The notes below the pieces were generated by a model. That model made no database searches. It worked only from the letters and a program-made list of their open reading frames with translations, and had not been told where the DNA came from. A stretch of 64,000 nucleotides of DNA from Symbiodinium natans (taxonomy: Eukaryota > Sar > Dinophyceae > Suessiales > Symbiodiniaceae), in contig CAJNDS010001935.1 in the NCBI GenBank assembly GCA_905221605.1, positions 371,985 through 435,984 on the forward strand, written 5' to 3'. This document shows positions 10,993-22,080 of the stretch, piece by piece. Positions within the stretch are counted from its first letter, which is position 1. Each line of letters begins with the position of its first letter. A program made the position numbers and the translations under genes.

Positions 10993-11002
10993 CTTGAGCC
11001 AA
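10993..11002 (-). other. Possible short relict spliced leader
   Basis: The minus strand reads TTGGCTCAAG, the last 10 bases of the dinoflagellate spliced leader, 23 bases before the ATG at 10969. Ten bases alone can occur by chance in 64 kb; the position is what makes it interesting. Confidence 0.35.
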
Positions 11003-11521
11003 GCCTGGCAGTCCGATTCCCAGCCCCCACCCCCACCCCCACCCCCGCCACCGGCTAAGACTTCTGCGGGCCACGGCCCACATCCTAAAACCTCAGGCAG
11101 AACACAACACCTCTTCTCAACATTCTTAAGTCTTAGGGCCATCGTCAACTGTAGCAACTATAGGCCAAACTCGCCCAAGTTACCCCTCTACCGGATGCGT
11201 TTCCGAATTTCGCCTGGCCCTTGCAGGAGTTAGTAGAACTCCTTGAGCTTGGCCCGTGCCTGGAGCTGAGGGCTCTGGGTTTACATGAAGGCGCCACTCT
11301 TGCATCTCACAAACAAGCCGATGAACCACAATCTTCATTCTATGCTTTCACTTCTCGCTGGCGTCTGGATCTGTACGGAAAGCGAACAACTCAATAACTA
11401 CATGTATGCAAACATACACGCTTACTTACATGCATACACACACACACACATTTACACACATACACACATATGCTCAGACGGGTGCACATTCACATTCAGC
11501 CTCTCATTCAAGCAATCTCAC

Positions 11522-11556
11522 CAGGCCTCTGCGGCTAAGCCTTTGAGCCGCAGCGC
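11522..11556 (-). CDS. 35-bp micro-exon candidate
   Basis: Minus strand AACTCCAG/GCGCTGC ... GCCTG/GTGAGA with open frame ALRLKGLAAEAW. Textbook acceptor and donor. Nearby, 11229-11270 reads QLQARAKLKEFY then stop, a possible terminal exon. Confidence 0.35.
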
Positions 11557-12037
11557 CTGGAGTTGGATGGGGGTCACTCGTCCACAATAAGCAGACAGAC
11601 AGAGAGGGTTTAGGGTTTTTGGCACTCGCATAGCTGGGCGAACTCCTCACTGACAGGGTTTAGGGTGTAGGTTTCGGGTTTTAGGGCTTATCGGGCAGAC
11701 AATGACAGAGAGAGAGAGAGAGAGACTCCGCGTGGCGTGTGCATTTCCCAGGTTTACGCAACAGGGGTCCTCCCTTCTGCTGGTGAGAGGAGAGGGTGCC
11801 TTGTGAAGGGCTCGAGCTGCCCCAAATTGCAAAAGCTTCGATTGCAGATGAGTTTGCAGGGGGGTTCATCTGAGTCATGGGCCGTTTCTGCTACCTTTGA
11901 GCGTACACGTCAGCATGTACATACACACACATATATGTATATATATATATCTATCTATCTATCTCTGTTTATCTACTTGTTTGCTTACTCATTTGTTTCT
12001 ACGAAGATGGAAACCCAGCAACGGCCCATGATGTAGA

Positions 12038-12227
12038 TCAACCCTCTTTGATGTTGTCTTGGCCTCTGTACAAGGTGGGCATGCCATCAGGGCAAGCCTC
12101 GTGTTCCGAGGTCCTTGCACGTTGGTGTGAGGACGCCTGGCAGACCCTGATGCTCAGTCGATCCACCCACCGGTTTCGCAGCGCTTTCGCATCGTCTACA
12201 TCATACTGGGCGCTGTGGAGGTATCCT
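12038..12227 (-). CDS. Terminal exon of an unidentified protein
   Basis: Minus frame after ATGCAG reads GYLHSAQYDVDDAKALRNRW, VDRLSIRVCQASSHQRARTS, EHEACPDGMPTLYRGQDN and ends IKEG-TGA. Good coding composition; no family recognised. Confidence 0.45.
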
Positions 12228-12504
12228 CTGCATACGACTAGTTCATGGATGGGATAGCACTAAAAATCGCAATGTTTATGCCTTTTTGAGCTTAAGTACC
12301 CTTAAAGATGTAACATGTTACCCCACTAAATTGTCACAAAGACGAAGGCGCAACTAGCAACAGTTCCATCCACTTCTCACGAGACTGGCGCTTCGGGGTC
12401 GGAGAACACGAACGCTTCGCATGATTCTCGGTCGCAGGCGGCCGACCAGTCAGTGAGGCATGAGACAAGCACAAGTAATCAGCTCGACCAGGAGAGCTCC
12501 GGTA

Positions 12505-12810
12505 CCCAAAGAGCCCAACACCCCTTAATTCAGGAATATACCTTAAATCATATGAAGGATCCCTGTATGAAATAGGTTTCAGGCATATGTGTTAATTACA
12601 ATAAAGCCAAAAACCCTCTGACAAAAATATCCCTGAATATGATCCTCTTAAACCCAAGAAGGGTAAATACAAACTGTCACAAGGGCCTACCTCGGTATGG
12701 CAACCATTCTTATGACCCTGTTGAGGGTACTCATAACCCTACTTATGACTGCCCATGCGGGGGGTTTACGAAAATAAGGGACCCTTAATGTCCCAAAGGC
12801 CTACCTAGCT
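12505..12810. mobile_element. Composite of broken IE-B, IE-D, IE-A, IE-C and IE-D pieces
   Basis: In order: IE-B left half (12505-12590), IE-D (about 12605-12694), IE-A right half (12695-12757), IE-C left end GGGGGGTTTACGAAAATAAG (12758-12780), IE-D end TGTCCCAAAGGCCTACCT (12791-12808). Five family pieces within 306 bp. Confidence 0.6.
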
Positions 12811-13759
12811 CAGAGACTGGAGGATGGCCTTTCGACCAGAAGCCTTCGAAAGTCGCCGCATGGCCACCGCCCAGCAGGGTTTAGGGCGCTTAGGGTTTTC
12901 AGGGTTTGGGGTTTTTGTTTGGGGTTGAGTTTGCTTTTTTAGAGCCCCCTAGGGCTCTCAGGGTTTGTTTAGTTTAATTTTTTTTGGGGGGGAGGGGGGG
13001 GGGTGGAAATTAGTTTGTGTTTAGAGCCCCCTCCCACGACCATTGGCGGTTGAACGCATGTCCCCGCATGTTCCTTGGCCACGAGCTCCAAACATCAAGC
13101 CCTTGCTTCCCTAACCCCTAAACCCTAGACCCGAAACCCTAAATCCTAAACCCCTAGACCCCTAAACCTTGAACCCTGAACCCCTAGATCTTAAACCCCT
13201 GAACCCAAACCCTTAACCCCAAACCCTAAACCCCGAACCCCGAACCCGAAACTCAAGTGGTCTGAAGGGGGCCCTGCCGGTGCGGGCAAAGAACTGTAGG
13301 GCGACTGCCAAAGGTCCCTCTGTCCAACAGCATTGCGCTGAACAGGGGTGCTGCGTATGCCCAGCGATGACGCTTTGGCGGTTCAGCTTAACATTTCTAG
13401 TATTATCAAACATTAGCATTCATACTTCTTAATATTAAGTATGTCTCGTAATAATAATCTTATTTGATATTGACATGTTTAGTATAATGTGATATTGATA
13501 TCATGCATACAAATATGATTCATCCTTAGTCAGATTTTCAACATCTGCTTTTGGCGCTTGAAAGGCTACTCAGTCTTGGCCGGCCCTCATCAAGACTTGC
13601 CGCACAGAGCCTGCCACGCATTTGATCTATGCCACGGTCCCACCGGAGGAGTCGGCTGCAGGGCGCTACAACGTCTTGTGCTTCTGGCATACGAAGACTA
13701 TCACAATAAGTGTTCAAGAAACGAATATAACTCGAACTACCAGAAGACTATTATGATAA

Positions 13760-15450
13760 TTACTGCCCATTCTCGGGGGAAGACTCGTGGGTACTGCACC
13801 ATGCCGCAGGTCTCCCCGACATCTTCTTCGTGCTGCGAAGATTTGTGTAACATTTACTCGCTCAATTCTAGCATCAATATAGGCATCCTGTACCATACCC
13901 AAACTAGGGGGCCCTTCTGATGACAAAAAACAACAGCCCTGGCCTCCTTGCTCACACCACTTCTGCACGAAGGAGGCCGCCACCTCTAAAGCGTTCGGAT
14001 CTAGACCGCGCAGACGTCGCAAGAAAGGCTCTGCTGCTGCCTTCAAGCATCTAGAGTGTAGGGTTTTAGGGTTTAGGGATTCTGTGGCTGAGGTTGGATG
14101 GCGGCCCCCTACTTTTTTGGGATCCTGCGTCCCTTCTCCTGCAGCCACAAATCCACAGGACCCAGCAGTCAGTGCTAAGAGATCGTCCAGTGACCTTACA
14201 CCCCTAAATCCTACACCCTTCAGATGCTTGGTCTGTGAGTCCCAGGCACGCAGGCAGCCAGGATTACGACCACCATGGAGCAAGCCACCAACGGCTGAAT
14301 CTCCTTTGAAGTCGCGGCTTGGGATGAGATATGGGGGTTTCCGAAATTAGGGGTACCTTCTTGGTCCATATTATAAGGGAGTCCTACTATTCGGGGGTCT
14401 ATCTTAGGGGTCCCCTAGCTTCGTAAACCCCACATTCAGCTTTTGGGCTTAGGGTCGCAGATGCCTGCCCCACTCGGCAAGATCTTGCGGCAGGATTCGT
14501 GCAAACTTGAGTACTGTCTTCAAGTGCCTTCCAAGAGCGGCTCGTCTCGATTCGAGTATGCTCGTGTGCAGACCAGGCGCGTAAGCCCACGCAAAGAGAA
14601 TCTGCAGGCCGAAGAAGCACAGAACCACGCCGATTCCGTAGTGCAGAAGTGGGAAGCAATACAGCATGTCCTAGGTGCGTCAGAGGGTTGTTTCTTCTCA
14701 TGCTGAGAACACCATGTCACAAGAGGTGCCCACCATTTTTGCACCACATCAAACGTCGCTCTGCCATAAAGAAGGCGCCAAATGAGAGAATGAGCAACCC
14801 TCCCCCCCGCTCCCCCCCCCCCCTCCCTCCCAGCAAACTACTCCCCAAAGAGCCCAATATTGCTTAATTAAGGAATATGCCTTAAATCATAGTAAGGATC
14901 CCTATATGATTTCAGAATATTCCTTAATTAAGCAATATTGGGCTCTTTGGGTCGCGCATTCTCAGCCAGCAAAGCGGCCTGGCTCAAGGCAAAGAGCTCC
15001 GGGATGAGAAATGCTGCCATGGCAGAAGAGCTGAAGGCCAAGTAGGTGTTCGGGATCTCTTCCTCGAGCTTCCGGATTTTCAGAGGTCGAGCAGTGGGTC
15101 CATAGCCATCTTCCGTAGAAGAAGTTTCGAGCGTTGGACACATGCGTTCAGTAGAAAACCGGTTGTAAAAGGACTGCGGGATACACCCTGTCAGGGCTTT
15201 CCGAAAACCTGTCCAAGATTGCCCAAGTCTGATCCTCAGGGGTCTAACCAAGCAAAGCCTCGATTTTTGTCAGCACAACATCAATATCCAAGACGAAGTC
15301 GGCCAGAAGTAGGGTCGCGGTTGCAACGTCCAGCACAGATACTTTGAGATGCTCATAGGCCTTGACCACGAAGTATCCTTCCAGGTGGCAGCTTGCAAAA
15401 ACCCAATTGGCCTTCTGTTCCTGGTTGGAAGCGACGGGGGCCTAAAGAGG
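13760..15450 (-). CDS. Probable multi-pass membrane protein, at least four exons
   Basis: Exon 15450-15249: VFASCHLEGYFVVKAYEHLK then VSVLDVATATLLLADFVLDI and DVVLTKIEALL, donor CTTG/GTTAG. A 61-bp intron (15188-15248). Exon 15187-14958: IPQSFYNRFSTERMCPTLET ... NTYLAFSSSAMAAFLIPELF-ALSQAALLAEN, GC donor. The intron 14957-14671 contains an IE-B element. Exon 14670 to about 14455 (CCTAG/GAC acceptor): MLYCFPLLHYGIGVVLCFFG-LQILFAWAYAPG then a basic helix. An open stretch follows at 14283-13760 (RCLKAAAEPFLRRLRGLDPN). At least three hydrophobic helices. Family not recognised. The first three exons join in frame; the last is only placed by order. Confidence 0.5.
14332..14433. mobile_element. Palindromic element IE-C
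   Basis: TGGGGGTTTCCGAAATTAGG at the left, CTAGCTTCGTAAACCCCACA at the right. Between exon-like blocks of the same minus-strand gene. Confidence 0.75.
14844..14951. mobile_element. Palindromic element IE-B inside an intron
   Basis: Near-perfect inverted ends CCCAAAGAGCCCAATATTGC / GCAATATTGGGCTCTTTGGG, flanked by TC on both sides. Lies in intron 14671-14957 of the membrane-protein gene. Confidence 0.85.
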
Positions 15451-15693
15451 GGACTGCCAGCATGCAAGTCCTGTTTCGTCCTGCGTGTCCACGGCAACGC
15501 GGTTTCCGGTGACGTTCCTGCAAAGGCTTGTCAAGACTCGCCTTCCCTCTCTGCACCCATTTTAAGAACCGCGTCTGCCCCCTGCCCCTGACCGGCACAA
15601 GTATGTGCAGACTTCACCTAACAAGTCGCTAAGGCTGAGGTGCATGGGATGGGTGGCCAACTACCCAGACCTGGCCGAGCATGCTTTAATGAC

Positions 15694-16028
15694 TCACTGA
15701 GGAGTCTGTGGCTTTGGGTTGAACTTCTCGTCCGCATGAGATCTGGTCCCCCCTCGACTGGGAAAACCTCGCATGAGTTGGATACTTGGGGTTTCCGAAA
15801 ATATTGGTATCCTTTTGGGGTCGCTTTAAGGATTCTATTCTATTTGGGGTGTAATTTGAGAAATATATTTTGGGAAACCAACATCCACTTGAACATTTGG
15901 CTCGGCAGCGCCGCGTCCACTTCCGCAATAGCTGGTCCGTGCTGGGCGTCCGTGTTACAGCTGCACAGTTCGTTGCCAAAAAACTTGTTGTTGCAACCCC
16001 TGTGCTCTTTGCCCACAATGTGCGAAAA
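15694..16028 (-). CDS. Last two exons of an unidentified protein
   Basis: Exon 16028-15883 reads HIVGKEHRGCNNKFFGNELC, SCNTDAQHGPAIAEVDAALP, SQMFKW. A 98-bp intron (15785-15882, GT..AG) resembles IE-C (GGTTTCCCAAAATAT / TTCGGAAACC). Exon 15784-15694 reads IQLMRGFPSRGGTRSHADEK-FNPKPQTPQ and TGA. The phase is right (2 then 1). Earlier sequence (VVVESGGIRASLPAFLLQQI at about 16105-16040) probably belongs to the same gene. The gene at 13.8-15.5 kb follows on the same strand. Confidence 0.5.
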
Positions 16029-16786
16029 CTATTTGCCCAGAGATGTTGATTTGTTGGAGTAAGAACGCGGGCAAAGAGGCACGAATTCCTCCGGATTCCA
16101 CCACGACAGATTCACCATTCTGCCGCCCAAAAAACCGCGCGCCACCCGTGAATCCGATTCCTTACTCGGCTGTGTTGGTAAAGCCATGCAGCCCAATTGC
16201 TTTGCGTCGTCGGGCCTTCCCTGCTGGTGAGCCCCAGCTTGCACGTGCTTGTTGGGGGGGGGGGGGGTTCACAAGGCCTTTCTCTCAACAAGTAGACAAA
16301 GAAGCACATGAAGAGAACATAAGATTGCCGTTCACTCCCAGCGTCTCAATGGCCAATTAATTGGCCCACTCAACTCTCAACACTTCGATCAAAGGCCTCA
16401 CCATGTCAGCAGCAGGGCTGCCAGACCTCTCCGACGCGCAAGGGCCTCAGAGGTCGCGTGTGAGAGGCTCGGGATCTACCGTCCGGCTGCGAGTTGCGAC
16501 TGCTCTCACTGACTAATCCAAAACTAGGGGAACAAGGTGGGGACACTCCTCTGCCCCAAAGTGGCATCCTGAGTGCACGGCTATCCGCAGGAGACACGCT
16601 GGCCTCGAGTCCAGGCTCCTCATGCGAGTGGCTCCTTGCAACGTCGCATGGAGGTAGAGTACCACTTCGGCCCAGGCGAGTCCGCTTCCCACCCTAAAAC
16701 AGAAAAAATACCCGGGCAATCTGCCATCGGTTTCAGCCACAAGTCCACAACATGAGCAGATGCCCACCTCAACTATCCGGGTCTCA

Positions 16787-16836
16787 CCCTAAACCCTAAA
16801 CCCTAAACCCTAAACCCTAAACCCTAAACCCTAAAC
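16787..16836 (+). repeat. Telomere-like array (CCCTAAA)7
   Basis: Directly abuts the exon-like block at 16839-16950. Confidence 0.9.
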
Positions 16837-16838
16837 GG

Positions 16839-18070
16839 CCCTTAAAGGTTCCGAGGCGCAGCACATAGAGGCCGAGGCAAAGAAGCCATGAGCCCAGGAG
16901 GTACGGCAGCAGTATCCTGGCCGAAAGGAGGGGTCAATGGCCCGGTCTAGGGTTTAGGGTTTAGGGTCGAGGGCTACTGCCTTTCGGTAACATGGGGGTT
17001 TACGTCCTTATTGTAAAGGAATCCTACTATTTGGGGGGTCTATAGTAGAGGTCCCCTATTCTCGTACACCCCCACATTGGCAGCGCTAATGGGAGGTTCA
17101 TGGGTCGTTGTAAGTGGGGATCTGAGTACCCTAAATAGGGCAGAGATACCATACTCGTAACCCTACTTATAACGACCCATGAACCTCCAAGTAGCCCTAA
17201 ACCCTAAACCCTAAACCCATGAACCTCCAAGTACGCATCAGGTTCTGTTGCTCCAAGTGTCCAGGATCTCAGCCACGCGGCCAGCCCCATGAAGAAGACC
17301 TGCGGGTGGGTCGACGCGAGCCGACCCACGCATGCGAGAGCTGGGTTTAGGGTTTAGGGTTTATAGGGTTTAGGGTTTAGGGTTTAGGGTTAGGGTTTAG
17401 GGTTTATGGCTTAGGAATTGCAGCAACGTCCCGACATTCGACGAAACGAGCATGTAAATGCGTACTCTGGATCTGATTAGCTTTGAGTCCAGGGGCAGCG
17501 TCAAACATGACCTGGCCCCAAGCCACGACCACCAGGCAGCCAGATACCTTGCAAACATGGGGTCGGGAAGCAGCGTCAACTTAACCAGTGGACCAACATG
17601 CCTGGCACTGAATTGGGACATCCGTTTTCCAATGCTTCCGCAAAAAAGGGCTTGGTTGTCTGCGCTTTGAAGGCGGGACGCCGCCGCCCGGGAAAGCTGG
17701 AAAGCTTCGGCGATGGCGTGGAAGACAAACACATTCCTCAGGGAACTTCTGTGAGTTCACGGAGCTGTTTCTCGAGTCATGCCGGAACACCGGATCACTG
17801 GAAAGGGGCCTTTACACTGTTTAATATGTTGTGAGGTCCTGGGGCTCGCACCGCGCATAGAAACCAACAAGGTTCTCCCACCCCAAACTCCCTAAACCCT
17901 CTTGCCCAAAGAGCCCAATACCCCTTAATTAAGGAGTATACCTTACCTCATTCCTTACTAAAGGGGTGTTGGGCTCTCTGGGTGTTTTACAGAAGTTGCT
18001 GACAGCTGAGCTGCTCCGTCAGGAAGATCAACTCCAGTAGGTAGCCCGCCAGCCAGTTTGATCCATGGTG
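16839..18070 (-). CDS. Probable membrane protein, four exon-like blocks
   Basis: Block about 18070-17991: NWLAGYLLELIFLTEQLSCQ, donor CTTCT/GTAAAA into an intron holding an IE-B element. Block about 17732-17430: MSQFSARHVGPLVKLTLLPD, PMFARYLAAWWSWLGARSCL, TLPLDSKLIRSRVRIYMLVS. Block 17299-17237 (CCGCAG/GTC): VFFMGLAAWLRSWTLGATEP. Block about 16950-16839: RILLPYLLGSWLLCLGLYVL-RLGTFKGR. Same strand, hydrophobic, with palindromic elements and telomere arrays between them. That they form one gene is inference. Confidence 0.4.
16991..17078. mobile_element. Palindromic element IE-C
   Basis: CATGGGGGTTTACG at the left, CTCGTACACCCCCACATTG at the right, with the family interior GGTC..TAGTAGAGGTCCCC. 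Confidence 0.75.
17091..17193. mobile_element. Palindromic element IE-A with duplicated right end
   Basis: GGGAGGTTCATGGGTCGTTG at the left, AACGACCCATGAACCTCCAA at the right. After three CCCTAAA units, the terminal GAACCTCCAAGTA (17181-17193) appears again at 17221-17233. Confidence 0.8.
17905..17982. mobile_element. Palindromic element IE-B, short 78-bp form
   Basis: CCCAAAGAGCCCAATACCCC / GGGGTGTTGGGCTCTCTGGG, flanked by TG on both sides. Lies just inside a minus-strand intron. Confidence 0.85.
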
Positions 18071-19048
18071 AGGGCCACGCAATGCCTTAGCATCTCATGG
18101 TAGGGTTTTAGAGTGTTTAAGGTTCAGGAAATCTCGATTTTGCTGCGCACCCTTGTAGCTGGATGCAACCGATGAAAACCGACGGACAATCAGCAGTCAG
18201 ACTCTCAATCCTTGAGCAGATCCAACATTTTGAAGGCTCTTCGACCACAGAGCCAGTGCGGTGAGCAGAACCTTGTGATCCCGGAACTGAGGCCCACGCC
18301 GGAAGCAGACCCTAAAGCCGAAACCCTTTTCTAGCCCAGACCCTCTGCAACTGGACTGCGGACAAAGACAGGAGAAGGTACTACCCCACGTACAGGGTTT
18401 TTTAGCCCAGAGCCTAAACTCTAAACCCTAAACCCTAAACCCTAAACCCTCCTTCAGAAGCTGCTCTTGGGTGCTTCAAAGCTGCGAAGATTGCCACCGC
18501 GTACGCGGCGCCGAGGGAAATCCACCCTGGAAGCAGATCGCAAGCATGAAGGTGAGACTATTCGAGGTGTCTCAGGTGCGGGTTTAGGGTTTAGGGTTAG
18601 GGTTTAGGGTTCAGTTTGGTTTCCCCTCTCCTCACCAACCCAAGACCAACCAGCACAGCGATAGGGAGCGAAAGAGGGGCCGACGCGGGCAGGGAACGCG
18701 CCCGCTCCACCATGCAGGCCCTTTTCTATGGGAAGAACAACACTACACCCAGCACTAAGCCTACAGAGAATCAGAGGGGCTTCAGAGGGATCGTAGACTC
18801 ATGCCGCCGTCTCCACAACGGGAGACGTTTACCCACAACAGCTACAAAACACAGCCACCCACCAATCAACCGTGAAACCGAGAGACGGGCTTTAAACCCT
18901 AAACCCTAAACCCTAAACCCTAAGCCCTAAGCCCTAAACCCTAAAAGGGTTTAGGGTTTACAGACTAAAAGTCGCACGGCAGGTCACAAAAAAACACGTT
19001 CTTACAGGGGAATGAATTCTAACCCTTCAGACCAACCACTACACTCAC
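18071..19048. other. No assignable gene; telomere-like repeats
   Basis: Arrays at 18417-18450 and 18580-18613. At 18893-18958 CCCTAAA units meet TTTAGGG units head-on. The 97-aa plus ORF at 18616-18909 has no recognisable features. Confidence 0.5.
18893..18958 (+). repeat. Head-to-head telomere-like junction with no spacer
   Basis: Eight C-strand units (two CCCTAAG variants) pass directly into AGGGTTTAGGGTTTA, a perfect inverted junction. Confidence 0.85.
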
Positions 19049-19154
19049 TACTTGAAGGTTCAGGGGGCAATATGGTGTACTTATAGGCAGGGTCATAAGC
19101 ATGGGAAAGCTATACTGATAACCCTACTTATAACTGCCCATGAACCTCCAAGCA
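19049..19154. mobile_element. Palindromic element IE-A
   Basis: TACTTGAAGGTTCAGGGGGC at the left, ACTGCCCATGAACCTCCAAG at the right, with ACCCTACTTATAA inside. Confidence 0.75.
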
Positions 19155-19619
19155 CCCCGGAAATCCAGCTGCTGCCCTGGTGCCCGCCAGGGCCACCACC
19201 AGCCCCCGGCCGGCAGCAGCCTGGCGCCAGGCTGCTGCAGCGAGCGCCATGGACAAGAAGAGACACCAGTCCAGTAGCAGAGCCTTTGAGCGGCTCTGAG
19301 GGAACTTGAGGGTTTAGGGTGTGGAGGCTCAGGGGTTAAGGGTCAGGGTTTAGGATTTAGGGTTTGGGGTTTAGGGGATAGGGTGTAGCTTTTGGCTTTC
19401 TATTCTTGGGCAAAAGCGGGTGTAGGGGGGGTCGACTTGAGGCCTGGGAGGCTGGGGAGTCGAGGCTCGAAACCTCTAAGCAAGGTTGAAGTTGTGAAGT
19501 CTGCGTAGATGGCTGCGGCGTGTTTGGGGTGGGCCTCAGGGGCTAATGGAGTTCAAGCTGCCGAGAGGAAAGGGGGTTTGGGATGTTGCGTCCCCAGCAG
19601 GACCTAGCTGCACACGGGA

Positions 19620-19780
19620 CGGCTTTGGCACTAGGGCCCCTCGGTACCTTGCCTGCATCAGAAAAAATAAGATGTGGCCGCAGAGGGTTTGCTCAAACAT
19701 TATGCTCCCACTTTGGTACCCCAGAATTTCCGCTAGCAACAGAGCCCCGAAAAGGGCCCACACATTGGGCCAACCTCCCA
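19620..19780 (-). CDS. Exon-like block of a membrane protein
   Basis: Minus frame reads WPNVWALFGALLLAEILGYQ, SGSIMFEQTLCGHILFFLMQ, ARYRGALVPKPSRVQLGPAG. One or two hydrophobic helices. Plus-strand ORFs over the same bases lack such character. Splice sites not resolved. Confidence 0.35.
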
Positions 19781-20669
19781 CATCACAGATGCGTGCGTGC
19801 AATGTGTGGTGCAATGGGACTCAGAGTCTCCCCCAGCAGGCACCGGAGTTTTCAACCCCACAGCAAACGTCGGCGCGGGAGCACCACCAAAGACTCATGT
19901 TTAAAGCTCCACAGTACTTTGCACTTCGACAACGAACCCAGGCTACCAAGAACTGGTTTGCTTTACACTTCGACCATCAGGCCTACCAGCCCTAAACCCT
20001 AAACCCTAAACCCTAAACCCTAAACCCTGACACACTAACAGAACCAAGGGGCCGAGTTGAAGAACTGGTGGATGCCAGTCGGCCCCACCTCCGCCAAGGA
20101 GGCCTCGGCTGGCCCAGCCTTTGCGCGCGTGTGCCGCGCGTCTGTGTTGTACCGTCTTGGGTGTTGGAGAACCCTTTTCTATAGATCCTTAAGGGCAGTT
20201 TAAGGGACATATGAGGAGTATGTTGAGGGAGAACTTTTAGGGGTACAACCTTTAGGGCTACGAGTCTTAAACCCTTGATTCAAGGAGTGTTGGCGACTGC
20301 ATGCTATGGTGTATGCCAGGAGGCATGTCGCGCCCAGGACCCGAAACGAGAGAGCATCGCGCGCGTGCCGTTGATGACAACACCTGCACTGGCATGCAGC
20401 GCAGAGAAAGGCCCCAGTCTCGCTCAACTTTTCTGCAAACAAACCCACGAATCCTGCCCCCAATTTAGACCCCCAAATAGAAGGATTCCCTCATAAACAA
20501 AGGGACCTCAATAAGGTACCCTTAAATTCGGAAACCCCCCTCATGAACTCTCAAAAACTCGAGGGAGGGGTTTGCGCAGTCTTGGCCGCGGCGGGGAGGA
20601 TAAAGGACTGGAGCACATTCACGATGATGACTCTAAATTATAAACGCGCTGACATATCCTGGCGAGTAA

Positions 20670-20957
20670 GCCTAAACCCTAAACCCTAAACCCTAAACCC
20701 CAAACCCTAAACCCCAAACCCTAAACCCTAAACCCTAAACCCTGCATCCCCCCCCAGTCGTGACTCGTAACTGACTCGAGGTTTAGGGTTTAGGGTTTAG
20801 GGTTCAGGGTTCAGGGTTTAGGGTTTAGGGTTTAGGGCGTTTGGCGTTTGGGGTTTAGGGTTTAGGGTTTGGGGTTTAGGGTTTAGGGTTTAGGGCGTTT
20901 GGGGTTTGGGGTATAGGGTTTAGGGTTTAGGGTTTAGGGTTTAGGGCGTTTGGGGTT
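20670..20957 (+). repeat. Opposed telomere-like arrays with higher-order GCGTTTGG insertions
   Basis: CCCTAAA units (20670-20743), a 37-bp spacer, then TTTAGGG units (20781-20957) in which GGGCGTTTGG blocks recur three times. Confidence 0.85.
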
Positions 20958-21118
20958 GCCCTTTTGCCTACGGAATTCTGGCCCGACATCGCTGTAGGCG
21001 GCGCGCCGTCTGGCAACAACTGCCAGCTCTGCCTGGCCAGAAGAGGCACATGGTGCTGACCCTTCAACTCCTCAGAGTTTGCAAAACCACATACAGGACT
21101 CCCATTCCCTTGTTGGTT

Positions 21119-21212
21119 TATGGGTTTAGGGTTTAGGGTTTAGGGTGTAGGGTGTAGGGTGTAGGGTGTAGGGTGTAGGGTGTAGGGTTTAGGGTTTAGG
21201 GTTTAGGGTTCC
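21119..21212 (+). repeat. Telomere-like array with GTGTAGG variants
   Basis: TTTAGGG units around six tandem GTGTAGG variant units. Confidence 0.9.
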
Positions 21213-21221
21213 GTCTTAGGT

Positions 21222-21664
21222 CTTGCAAGCCCGGATCCTGGTTGCATTCGCCGCCAAACTCCCGTTGGCTGGAAGCAGGCTGACATGCGCACCAGGTTTC
21301 TGCAGAAGTAGTGGCGCCTCAGAAGGCTTCTGAACAGTCTGCATCTGCACATGTGCTCGTACCACTGGAAGCTAAGTTTGGTGGCCTTACACCGCGCAGG
21401 CTCCGAGGCCCAGAAAGCTTCCCAAACGCCAGCCCGATTCTCCAAGCAAGCATCACAAGTTACCTGACATTTGTCCGTAAAGGCACTGAATTCAAGAGGT
21501 TGCCAGCCATACGCCGGTCCTTCACCGCATTGGGCGTGTGGCAAGCTGTGTCGGAAGACTCGTTCACTGCCGCCAAGCCTGCCTGCCATCATTCTTCTGG
21601 GGTTTCCAGGCGTTCTTTGATGTTCTTTGCGGAGCAAGTCACAGAAGCAAATGATGTACTCCAA
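21222..21664 (-). CDS. Cysteine-rich ORF of unknown function
   Basis: The minus frame contains GGSERVFRHSLPHAQCGEGP, FTDKCQVTCDACLENRAGVW, SEPARCKATKLSFQWYEHMC and RSLLRRHYFCRNLVRMSACF, about ten Cys in 110 residues. It ends in telomere-like repeats at the low side. A 149-aa plus ORF overlaps (21311-21760); strand choice follows the neighbourhood. No family assigned. Confidence 0.35.
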
Positions 21665-22080
21665 CGTGCAGTTGGAGGGGGCTTGGCGGTTAATGCTTCG
21701 GTTGAAGCTGGAGAGTTGTTTCTAATGACTTCGTTCTGCCTTCTACGTACAGATGTATAGCGCGAGAATAACAGCGAAAACAACAACAAATGTACTGGTA
21801 ATAGCTATATGATGATAACTATACACTATAGAGAGAGATAGTAGACACATAGAAAACTATAGTGCAAGATCAAATGACCTCTGACTAATATGACATGATG
21901 TGACGTAACAACATTGTAGCACAATGTACTACAGTACCACAAACGTAGTGCAAACGTCACATCGACCACATACCTGTATTGGATTGGTGCATGCAGTCAA
22001 GCCAAGGCATCCTTCTTGTGCAAAACAAGCGGCACGAAACAAACAGACACACACACACACACACACAGAGAGTCTCTCTC

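Noticed and set aside
21311-21760. 149-aa plus-strand ORF
   Set aside because: The minus frame has a more convincing Cys-rich composition and agrees with the strand of its neighbours; not fully excluded.
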